Source: an uncultured Oscillospiraceae bacterium (GTDB taxonomy: Bacteria; Bacillota; Clostridia; Oscillospirales; Ruminococcaceae). Taken from it: a stretch of DNA of 64,000 nt. The notes beneath the pieces were generated by a model that saw only the letters and a list, made by a program, of their open reading frames with translations, searched no databases and was not told where the DNA came from. The stretch's first letter is position 1. Every line of letters starts with the position of its first letter. This document shows, in pieces, positions 1 through 6,617 of the stretch. The translations under genes were made by a program, and so were the position numbers. Location: the NCBI GenBank assembly GCA_910577565.1, contig CAJTNJ010000003.1, forward strand, positions 62,001 through 126,000. Direction: 5' to 3'.

Positions 1-84
1 TATACTTGTAAAATACAGCCTACAGGAAAATGGAAGGCCATCACAAAGAAAGAAAAATTCTGCCTAGTCCCAAGGAGCAGATAA
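1..84 (+). CDS. C-terminal end of an unidentified ORF cut by the window edge
   Basis: Frame 1 is open from the first base to a TAA at 82-84, giving 27 residues that end in LVPRSR. I do not recognise the family. Being so short it could be chance. The sequence from 85 to about 375 has no convincing coding signal and no recognised RNA. Confidence 0.2.
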   Translation, partial: YTCKIQPTGKWKAITKKEKFCLVPRSR

Positions 85-374
85 AGTGACGAGAGCATGA
101 AAAGCCATCAATATGTGCTAAGGTGGTGCATGTTTTTGCTATTGTTAAAGGGTTGTTTCGATACCAAAAACCCGCTATACAGAGGAATAGTCAAATAACG
201 TGAAAAACTGAATATAATGTTAATTTTAGCAAATTTGTATCTGGCAAGCACTATTTACCGGCCTGATCAAGTTATCCTCTGATGAATGTTTAACTGTATT
301 GTATGGTAATTGATAACTTTATCTTTGGATATGAATATTAAATTCGTCCCCATATCCTAATTATATAGTATTGC

Positions 375-560
375 CTAAAGTATTATATAGTACCTTTGCA
401 TAGAAATTTTAAATACTTTTTTAGATCTATAGATACTGATAAATCTGTATTTAAATATTGGTTTATGCTTTTAATAATTTTGATTTATATAAGTTCTTTT
501 ACCCTTCACTTAAATCCGTGTTTTTTCTTTTATTTAATCGTCTCTATGGGGCATTCCCAT
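375..560 (+). pseudogene. IS1-like transposase relic, C-terminal fragment (copy 1)
   Basis: The + strand translation (YIVPLHR, then FFRSID, then a Phe-rich tail) matches the last third of the transposase relics at 26693-27250 and 29575-30007, where the same stretch reads LHRKSKCFLRSID followed by a VHAFNKF-type segment. IS1-type transposases end in this way. The N-terminal zinc ribbon and most of the catalytic domain are absent. A short GGGGC-type end near 553 resembles the end of copy 3. This is a dead fragment. It lies just downstream of the tRNA-Thr gene on the opposite strand. Confidence 0.55.
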
Positions 561-597
561 AATAAAGGCTTTCTTTTTATAATTTATAGTACTTAAC

Positions 598-673
598 TGG
601 AGCTGCTAACCGGATTCGAACCGGTGACCTCATCCTTACCAAGGATGTGCTCTGCCACCTGAGCCATAGCAGC
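598..673 (-). tRNA. tRNA-Thr (GGT)
   Basis: The minus strand folds as a complete cloverleaf. The 7-bp acceptor stem is GCTGCTA/TAGCAGC, the D arm contains GGCTCAGGTGGCAGAGC, the anticodon loop is CTTGGTAAG (anticodon GGT, Thr), the T loop is GTTCGAATC, and the 3' end has discriminator T and an encoded CCA. Length is 76 nt. Confidence 0.97.
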
Positions 674-1546
674 ATACTCTCATAGTATTTTCAAAATCAA
701 AGTAATGCAACCAAATTCATAACAATGTATCCTAAGTTATAAAGTCTGATATTTGTCAAGCTAAGATGTTATTCTAAAAAATACTTTGCACTTTTTATAT
801 TTTAATCAACCATCATATTTATATCTATCGTTATTCTCCTAATCAGCAAAGCATCATAGAAAAATTTAATATAAGGAAGAAAACCACAGCAAAATAGAAA
901 AAGCTATCACTAAAATTAACAACATATTTAACAAAACTAATATGTTCCAATAAAAAAACTCGAAAATCTTTCAAAGCCAACAAACTTGTCATCTAAATGC
1001 AATTGATTTAACTTTTATGTACCAACTTTAACAAATTTTTTCTGAATTATCTTAACAAAATATTGTATTTACAAATTAGCCCAATTTCCATATTTAATAC
1101 TAAAATAAACTCATATTCTATTTATAGTAACAACAGCGGCAGCATATATATATTAACTCTTAAAAAACTATAGCCTCCAACTCTAAAATCTAATATACTG
1201 CTCTTAACATGAACATTGCAAAATTTATATCACTTAAAAACTAACTAAAACAAAGTTCAAAGTCAACACATAGCACTTACACAAATACGAAATCTATAAT
1301 AAAATATCAAATAAGTTGTTATCGAAAAAATCAAATTATAAATTCTATAAACCTATGCAAAACGTTCAACTAAAATACCATTTGAAAACTTAAATAAGAC
1401 AGCGCGAAATAAAAACAATTTAAAAAATCAAATTAAAAGCTTTATAAACCTTCTTACAGACATAATTAAAAATTCATCAAAAGCTGAACGTTAAATACAA
1501 AAAATTTAATAAAGCTACAAACAAATCAGGAGGTATATCACGCTAG
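674..1546. other. Gene-free AT-rich spacer between two tRNA genes
   Basis: About 870 bases with no long open frame, no RBS-led start and no hairpin-plus-T-run that I could support. A-rich and T-rich runs dominate. It may be decayed DNA; I see nothing specific in it. Confidence 0.5.
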
Positions 1547-1622
1547 TGGCAGGGGCAGAAGGATTTGAACCCTCGGCACGCGGTTTTGGAGACCGCTGCT
1601 CTACCAACTGAGCTATACCCCT
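1547..1622 (-). tRNA. tRNA-Trp (CCA)
   Basis: A complete minus-strand cloverleaf: acceptor AGGGGTA/TGCCCCT, D arm TAGCTCAGTTGGTAGAGC, anticodon loop CTCCAAA (anticodon CCA, Trp), T loop GTTCAAATC, discriminator G and encoded CCA. Length is 76 nt. In many Firmicutes tRNA-Trp sits ahead of secE-nusG, but here the downstream side is non-coding. Confidence 0.97.
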
Positions 1623-1734
1623 TTATGTCTAAGTACTACAAATTATAAAAATAATACTTTTTAAAAAATTGCAATTGAAAAGTGTAATAGTATAAAAGTA
1701 TAATAATATAAATATTTTCTATTGTCAACTACTA

Positions 1735-2235
1735 ATTTGGCTCAATCCTAAATTTTGTGTAAACTCAAAAAAGAGATGTAAAACAGAGTGAAAATATATT
1801 TTTAAGAGGTCAGGTATCGAACTCTTGATTGCATTGTAGTGGAAAGCGGTAATATTGTCAAGACAACGAAATCGTTCATCTTGACCCTTGACAAGCAAGC
1901 CATTTTTGCTAATCGAACATTCTATCGCCAAAGTAGATGGTCAACTGAGCGTGAATCATACTCTAGTCCCGCTATCTACCTATCTATTTTCTTGTTATGT
2001 CTATCATGGCAAGATACAGCATTTTAATAGGCTGTTATCGTTTGAAAATACTTTTTGGACTTTGTGACCTTTCTAAGCTGATAGTTGAAACACTCTTTTA
2101 GTGTATTTTTGTTCAAAACATCAGTGAAGGTATCCAAGTCATACTACTAGCCAACAGCAGCATACACGGCTTCCAATCAGCCGAGTGCTTTGATATCCTT
2201 GTATTATGATTTCATTCAGAGGTTTAAATAATATT
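1735..2235 (-). pseudogene. IS256 (mutator)-family transposase relic
   Basis: Reading the minus strand in shifting frames gives FNYQLRKVTKSKKYF, then SLLK, then MLYLAMIDITRK, then MIHAQLTIYFGDRM. This is the order of the conserved C-terminal block of mutator-type transposases (FNRQLRKVTKSK, LLKMLYLA, MDITKKW, HAQLAIFF). Several frameshifts and stops interrupt it and the N-terminal two thirds are missing. The 3' side carries GAGTTTACACAAAAT near 1750-1770, which resembles IS256-type ends. Not functional. Confidence 0.75.
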
Positions 2236-2312
2236 TAAAACAGTCTCATTTTCATTTTTACCGATCACAATCGCAATAACATCCATATTTCTCATTTGTG
2301 ACATAATTATAG

Positions 2313-2355
2313 GTCTCCTATGATATTTTGATTTTATCATAGAAGACCTTTTTCT
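2313..2355 (+). terminator. Strong hairpin with T run
   Basis: AGGTCT-cc-TATGATA pairs with TATCATA-ga-AGACCT around an 8-nt loop and is followed by TTTTT. The T run follows on the + strand, so it would stop + strand transcripts running out of the IS256 relic toward the BspA-like gene. Confidence 0.6.
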
Positions 2356-2404
2356 TCACTTGCATTTATTTATACTTTTTCTTACCTGCTCTTATATATT
2401 AAAT

Positions 2405-4630
2405 TTAATCTATTTTGCAATCTGTTATTTCTCCACTATTTTTCCCTGCAAAGCTATCTAAAGTTATATTTTCACCATTTACTTTTCCTGTTGCATTACA
2501 TTCGGTTATTATTCCACAGTTAAATCCTGTAAATCCACCTACTAATAAATTTCCAATTACATTTCCTTTCGCTTTACAGTTAGTTATTCCGTTGTCAAAA
2601 TAAAAATTATTCCACCCTACAAATCCACCTACATTTCCATTTCCTTTTATATTTCCTTCTGCATCACAGTTAGTTATTATTCCCCTATTATATCCTGAAA
2701 ATCCACCTACATTATAATTACCTGTTACATCTCCTGTTGCAACACAATAAGTTATTATTCCTCTGCTAAATCCTGCAAAACCTCCTATAAAATCTGCTCC
2801 ATTCACAGTCCCTGTTGCATTGCAGTTAGTTATTGTTCCATTATTATTCCATCCTACAAATCCACCTACAACCACTTTTCCATTTGCATTTCCTGTTGCT
2901 ATACAACTATTTATTTCACCTTTATTATACCATACAAACCCACCTACACCAAAATTATTACTTTTAACCGATAACGTTGTTTCACTGTTTGTTATTGTAC
3001 CTTTGTTTTCATAGACAAACCCTGCTTTAATATTTGCATCTTCACTATTCATATCTATTGAGCAGTTATCTATTACTCCACCTTCTTCATTAGTTACAGC
3101 AAATCCGCCTCTAATGCTGCTGTCATTGATTAATTTGCCGCCATTGAAGTTAATGTTTGATATCTTTCCATTGTTGGTTTTAACAAAACACTTAAATGAC
3201 AAATTGCTTATGGTGTGGTCGCCTCCATCAAATTGTCCGCTAAATGTTTCTATGTAATCAAACGTCTCATTTTGCATGTCTAGATCGCATGTCAACGTAA
3301 CTTTTTGATTATTTCCCCAATATGCAGGTGTTGTCATAAATGTTACAAAGTCGTCTTTGCTGCTTATTAAAAATATTATTTTATTGACTGGCATACCACA
3401 GAAAGTATCTCCTTCATAGTTAGTCGGAACATTTACTGAGGTTAAGCTAGTGCAGCCCTCAAATACAGTAGTTGAATTTGTCGGTTCAGATATTCCGTTA
3501 TAAGTTACAGAAGTCAAACTACTGCATCTATAAAACGTTCTAGCCCCAATCGATGTTACACCATTACCTATTGTTACAGAAGTCAAATTACTACAGTTAG
3601 AAAACGCACTAGCCCCAATCGATTGCACACCATTACCTATAGTTATAGAAGTCAAACTACTACATTTATAAAACGCATAACTCTCAATTGTTTGTACATT
3701 GTCTGGGATGGAATAAGATGTATCTGTTTTCCTTGCAGGATATAGTATTAGAGCAGCGCCATCTTTAGAAAAGAGTACACCATTTTCAGATTTATAATTA
3801 GCATTACCCCCACTAACATTAATTGATTGTAAACCACTGCAACCATAAAACGCATAACTCCCAATCGATTGCACACCATTACCTATAGTTACAGAAGCCA
3901 AACTACTGCAGCTCATAAACGCACTAGACCCAATCGATTGCACACTGTCTGGTATAGCTACAGTAGTCAAACTACTGCAGCCATCAAACGCCCTCTCACC
4001 AATCGATGTCACACTGTCTGGTATAGTTATAGAAGTCAAACTACTGCAGCTCCTAAACGCACTCTCCCCAATCGTTTGCACACTGTTTGGGATAGTTACA
4101 GAAGTCAAACCACTGCAACCATAAAACGCACTAGTCCCAATCAATTGCACACTGTCTGGGATAGTTACAGATTTTAAACTACTGCAGCTCCTAAACGCAC
4201 TCTCCCCAATCGTTTGCACACTGTTCTTTATTACTACACTTTTGATAGAATCTTTATAATCATTCCATGGGACAGAGTTAGAGGTATAATTAAACATTGC
4301 TCCACTTCCAGAGATAGTTAAAGTCTCTCCATCAAATGTGTATGTAACATTAGTGCCACAAGTACCTGTATCTGTAGTTGCTAATATTTTTCGTTGTAGA
4401 TTTTTTGTTTCAATATTTTTTGAAGGCTCAGGAACACTAGAAACCTCAGCTTCAAAAGGTTTCATAAAGACATCATTTGCCGCATAATCAGGCGCAACTA
4501 CTGATTTAATGGGAGAGATATATGAAGAATTACTTGACTCTATACCAGCTGCACTCACTGACGGCGTTACGCTTGTCAACATTAAAAAAGACAGCGCCAC
4601 TGATATAGCTCGTTTAAAATTGTTAGGCAT
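2405..4630 (-). CDS. Secreted BspA-type leucine-rich repeat protein with GLUG repeats
   Basis: A 741-residue predicted surface or secreted protein. Residues 1-28 form a signal peptide (basic start, hydrophobic SVALSFLMLTSV, then SVSAAG). A run of about 23-residue LRR_5/TpLRR units follows (pattern SVTIPDSVQSIGSSAF then CSSL), roughly residues 85-400. Next is a KDDFVTFMTTP-DLDM module and then GLUG repeats (VGGFVGWNNNGTITNC) to the C terminus. No LPXTG or SLH anchor is visible. BspA-like proteins act in adhesion and host binding in other bacteria; the role here is inferred. The start has a good RBS (AAGGAGG). The tail module is shared with the protein at 6618-8891. Confidence 0.9.
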   Translation of the reverse strand: MPNNFKRAISVALSFLMLTSVTPSVSAAGIESSNSSYISPIKSVVAPDYAANDVFMKPFEAEVSSVPEPSKNIETKNLQRKILATTDTGTCGTNVTYTFDGETLTISGSGAMFNYTSNSVPWNDYKDSIKSVVIKNSVQTIGESAFRSCSSLKSVTIPDSVQLIGTSAFYGCSGLTSVTIPNSVQTIGESAFRSCSSLTSITIPDSVTSIGERAFDGCSSLTTVAIPDSVQSIGSSAFMSCSSLASVTIGNGVQSIGSYAFYGCSGLQSINVSGGNANYKSENGVLFSKDGAALILYPARKTDTSYSIPDNVQTIESYAFYKCSSLTSITIGNGVQSIGASAFSNCSNLTSVTIGNGVTSIGARTFYRCSSLTSVTYNGISEPTNSTTVFEGCTSLTSVNVPTNYEGDTFCGMPVNKIIFLISSKDDFVTFMTTPAYWGNNQKVTLTCDLDMQNETFDYIETFSGQFDGGDHTISNLSFKCFVKTNNGKISNINFNGGKLINDSSIRGGFAVTNEEGGVIDNCSIDMNSEDANIKAGFVYENKGTITNSETTLSVKSNNFGVGGFVWYNKGEINSCIATGNANGKVVVGGFVGWNNNGTITNCNATGTVNGADFIGGFAGFSRGIITYCVATGDVTGNYNVGGFSGYNRGIITNCDAEGNIKGNGNVGGFVGWNNFYFDNGITNCKAKGNVIGNLLVGGFTGFNCGIITECNATGKVNGENITLDSFAGKNSGEITDCKID

Positions 4631-4677
4631 AGTTAGCCCTCCTTAAGTAACAATTTATAGGTTTAAACTCTACCCTA

Positions 4678-4706
4678 AGTATAAACCTCATTTTCCAAAA
4701 TGACAA
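4678..4706 (-). promoter_or_regulatory. Sigma-A promoter of the BspA-like gene
   Basis: On the minus strand TTGTCA, a 17-nt spacer and TATACT lie about 48-76 bases upstream of the start codon at 4630. Spacing and both hexamers fit sigma-A. Confidence 0.65.
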
Positions 4707-4904
4707 TATTTTACAATCAATTTTTTCATATTTTACTAATATGAGCATTATCGACTTTTACTTTTAGTGCAAAACAAACATTTTTCATTGTATTTGTTAA
4801 AAACTATGCTAATGTATTAGTAGGGCACTAATTAGTGTTTCCCACTTTCTTCCTATTGTCAAATACTAATTTCATTCAAAAATACTTTATATCTAAAGTT
4901 ATTT

Positions 4905-5155
4905 TTTAATTCAAATAATAAATATTCTCTTTATCACTGTTACTTTATCTAATAGCTCTAAACCATATTCTTTTTTCAAATTCTTTAAAGAATTCTTTCC
5001 TATTTCGTATAATTTCTAGTACTTTAATTGCACTTTCATAATTTGCTTCTCTATCCTTAATTTTTTGTCAATCTCTTTTTCTTTACTCATTAGTTTTAAG
5101 TACTCATTCTCTAGTGTCAAGAACTCTTTTTCATACTTATCTCTGTCTACTGAAT
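4905..5155 (-). pseudogene. Large serine recombinase, C-terminal relic
   Basis: The minus strand reads VDRDKYEKEFLTLENEY, KLMSKEKEIDKKL, then in other frames a segment around FFKEFEKRIW and LLDKVTVI. This is the coiled-coil end of large serine recombinases (EEYERRYEELEKEY ... FDEELWRALVDKVTV). At least two frameshifts are needed and the catalytic and zinc-ribbon parts are missing. It suggests that the debris at 4900-6312 was once an integrated phage or conjugative element. Confidence 0.6.
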
Positions 5156-5560
5156 TTTGTTGTTTCTTACATTTACTCTTGGTTGCTCGTACACATTAAC
5201 AAGTTCTTCAAGCCACGAAGGTAATTTATCATCATTTTCTTCTATTTGCTCTTTTACGAACGAAGATAGAGAATTAGCATTTACTGTTTCATATATTAAT
5301 GAACCATATCCTTTTTCTTTTAATGTTTTATATAACTCAATCTTTCTATCAGGTTTGCAATAGCTCCTAATCTTTTGCGTTATACAAAACATAGTTCCAT
5401 CTTTTGTAAAATTGTCTATCTCTTGTTCTTCCATAATGTCTAATAGCTTTTTGTTTACCTCTTCTATTTTTTGATTTATCTCTTTTGTTTTTGCTTCTAA
5501 ATTTTGCTTTTTTTCTTTTAACTCTTTTAGCTTGTCCGCTAAATATAACATTTCGTTCAT
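5147..5560 (-). CDS. Small coiled-coil phage-type protein, unknown function
   Basis: An intact 137-residue ORF with a good RBS (AGGAGAGG), starting 3 bases beyond the stop of the helicase fragment upstream. Residues 1-50 are a charged coiled coil (KLKELKEKKQNLEAKT); the rest is soluble with no motif I recognise. Genes of this type lie beside DNA-replication genes in phages and ICEs, which fits the helicase tail next door. Its last residues merge with the recombinase relic, so the C terminus may be altered by a deletion junction. Whether it is expressed is unknown. Confidence 0.55.
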   Translation of the reverse strand: MNEMLYLADKLKELKEKKQNLEAKTKEINQKIEEVNKKLLDIMEEQEIDNFTKDGTMFCITQKIRSYCKPDRKIELYKTLKEKGYGSLIYETVNANSLSSFVKEQIEENDDKLPSWLEELVNVYEQPRVNVRNNKIQ

Positions 5561-5563
5561 TGC

Positions 5564-5857
5564 TCATTCCTCTCCTTTTTCTATAAATGGGTTTTGCCAT
5601 TCTTTTGCAAGACTTAACATTCTATCTGCTAGATTTACTTTGTGTTTAAGTGTCCTATACACCTTCTCGTCTATTGTCCCTTTTGCTAATAGATAGTAGT
5701 AGGTACATTTTTTGTTTTGTCCTACTCTATGAATTCCTGCCTTTGATTGATTAAAGTTAGACATGCTGTAGTCAAGTGAATAGAACACCATTTTATTGGC
5801 AGGTGTAAGGGTAATACCTAATTTAGCTGTTTTTATCTGTCCTATAAAGAAGTGGCA
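5564..5857 (-). pseudogene. SNF2-type DNA helicase, C-terminal relic
   Basis: The open frame reads FFIGQIKTAKLGITLTPA, then VFYSLDYSMSNFNQSKAGIH, then RVGQ and LLAKGTIDEKVYRTLKHK. These are helicase motifs V and VI of the SNF2/SF2 family, as in phage-encoded helicases (GQ-T-GIxLTxA; QAxDRIHRIGQ; IAKGTIDEKI). Motif VI has lost one canonical residue pattern (AGIHRVGQ). The gene stops abruptly at 5857, where a group II intron 3' end begins. Everything N-terminal is missing. Confidence 0.75.
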
Positions 5858-6097
5858 GTAAGTTTATGAAACCTTCTCACAGAACCGTACTTACCACTCT
5901 CAAGGTATACGGCTCCTTCTATCGCTTGATCTTGAATAACTTTTAAAATAATGAATGTTTGTGTGACACACTTTACATGCTACCAAAGTTTTTTGCCGTT
6001 TAGCTATCATCACACGTTCCCAAACTGACTTGCCTTTCAGATTTTTTACCTTGTTTATATGACGAAGTTCATAGCTTTTTGCTTCCGTTATGCCACA
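5858..6097 (-). mobile_element. Group II intron remnant: HNH end of the maturase plus domains V-VI
   Basis: From 6097 downward the minus strand encodes CGITEAKSYELRHINKVK, LKGKSVWERVMIAKRQK and VACKVCHTNIH, the HNH endonuclease end of group II intron reverse transcriptases (usual form H-x-R-K-LKDLKGK ... MIARRRKT ... C-x2-CH-x2-IH). It is followed by a canonical 34-nt domain V and a short domain VI-like segment ending in AAACTTAC. Cutting there leaves the helicase frame starting CHFFIGQ, so the intron probably sat in the helicase gene. The RT domain and 5' half are gone. Confidence 0.8.
5882..5915 (-). ncRNA. Group II intron domain V hairpin
   Basis: The minus strand reads GAGCCGTATACC, TTGAGAGT, GGTAAGTACGGTTC: exactly 34 nt, with the AGC catalytic triad, a GAGA tetraloop (U/G closing) and a two-base bulge, as in bacterial group II introns. 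It is the best-preserved part of the element. Confidence 0.8.
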
Positions 6098-6312
6098 TAA
6101 TAAAGAAAAATATCGTTTATTTTATCTTCAATAAAGGAAACACTGGTTATTTCTTTTCCTTGCTCATTCATAGCTTCTAATGAACAATTTCTTTTTTTAT
6201 TTCGCCTGTCTTGGTTTTCCTCTCTCCATTGTGCACGCATGTATTCTGTAAAAATTTCTTCTGATACTTCTACCTTCGTATCATTAATTTTTATGCAATA
6301 TTTCTTTTCCAT
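6088..6312 (-). pseudogene. Truncated sigma-factor-like gene of a mobile element
   Basis: The 74-residue ORF starts MEKKYCIKINDTKVEVSEEI and continues FTEYMRAQWREE and KRNCSLEAM. This resembles the N-terminal part of small sigma-70-like proteins carried by ICEs and phages. At its 3' end it runs into the intron HNH fragment near 6097, so only the first half survives. RBS GAAAGA is weak. Identification is by pattern only. Confidence 0.45.
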
Positions 6313-6385
6313 TAATCTTTCTCTCTTTCTTCGTTTTTGGTCTATTTACGAAAAAAGAGAGGTGGTGCGCGAATATTTGCAAACA

Positions 6386-6417
6386 AAAAAGACGCAATGA
6401 AATCACTGAGTCTTTTT
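6386..6417. terminator. Weak AT-rich hairpin
   Basis: AAAAAGAC pairs with GTCTTTTT around a 16-nt loop, followed by TAAA. It could act as a weak terminator on either strand between the sigma fragment and the GLUG gene. Confidence 0.3.
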
Positions 6418-6467
6418 AAATTATCATTATTTTGCATATTAATTCATATTCATACAAATCAGTATGC

Positions 6468-6522
6468 AATATTTGATAATATACCATAGTATGCTTTTTT
6501 TATTAGTATATTATCAAATATT
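6468..6522. repeat. Perfect 17-bp inverted repeat upstream of the GLUG gene
   Basis: AATATTTGATAATATAC at 6468-6484 is the exact reverse complement of GTATATTATCAAATATT at 6506-6522, separated by 21 bases that include a T7 run. It lies about 95-150 bases upstream of the GLUG protein start. It may be an operator, an RNA hairpin in a leader, or an end of a small mobile element. No second copy was noticed in the window. Confidence 0.6.
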
Positions 6523-6617
6523 TATATATTATGTCACAATTGGGTATTGATTTGTTAATAAATAATTGATATTATATGTATATATTTTATTTTTTTAATG
6601 AGAGAAGGAATATTAAA

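Noticed and set aside
85..340. Mixed-composition stretch with possible RNA-like GAGG and CCCGC motifs
   Set aside because: I tried to fit RNase P RNA, tmRNA and group II intron parts, and none has the required conserved core.
3869..4177. 102-aa open frame on the + strand
   Set aside because: It is the opposite-strand shadow of the LRR array. Its repetitive protein simply mirrors the 69-bp repeats.
1724..4875. Shared ATTGTCAA-TACTAATTT at 1724 and 4855 as element ends
   Set aside because: A single short AT-rich match with one mismatch, no paired inverted copy and no other border evidence.
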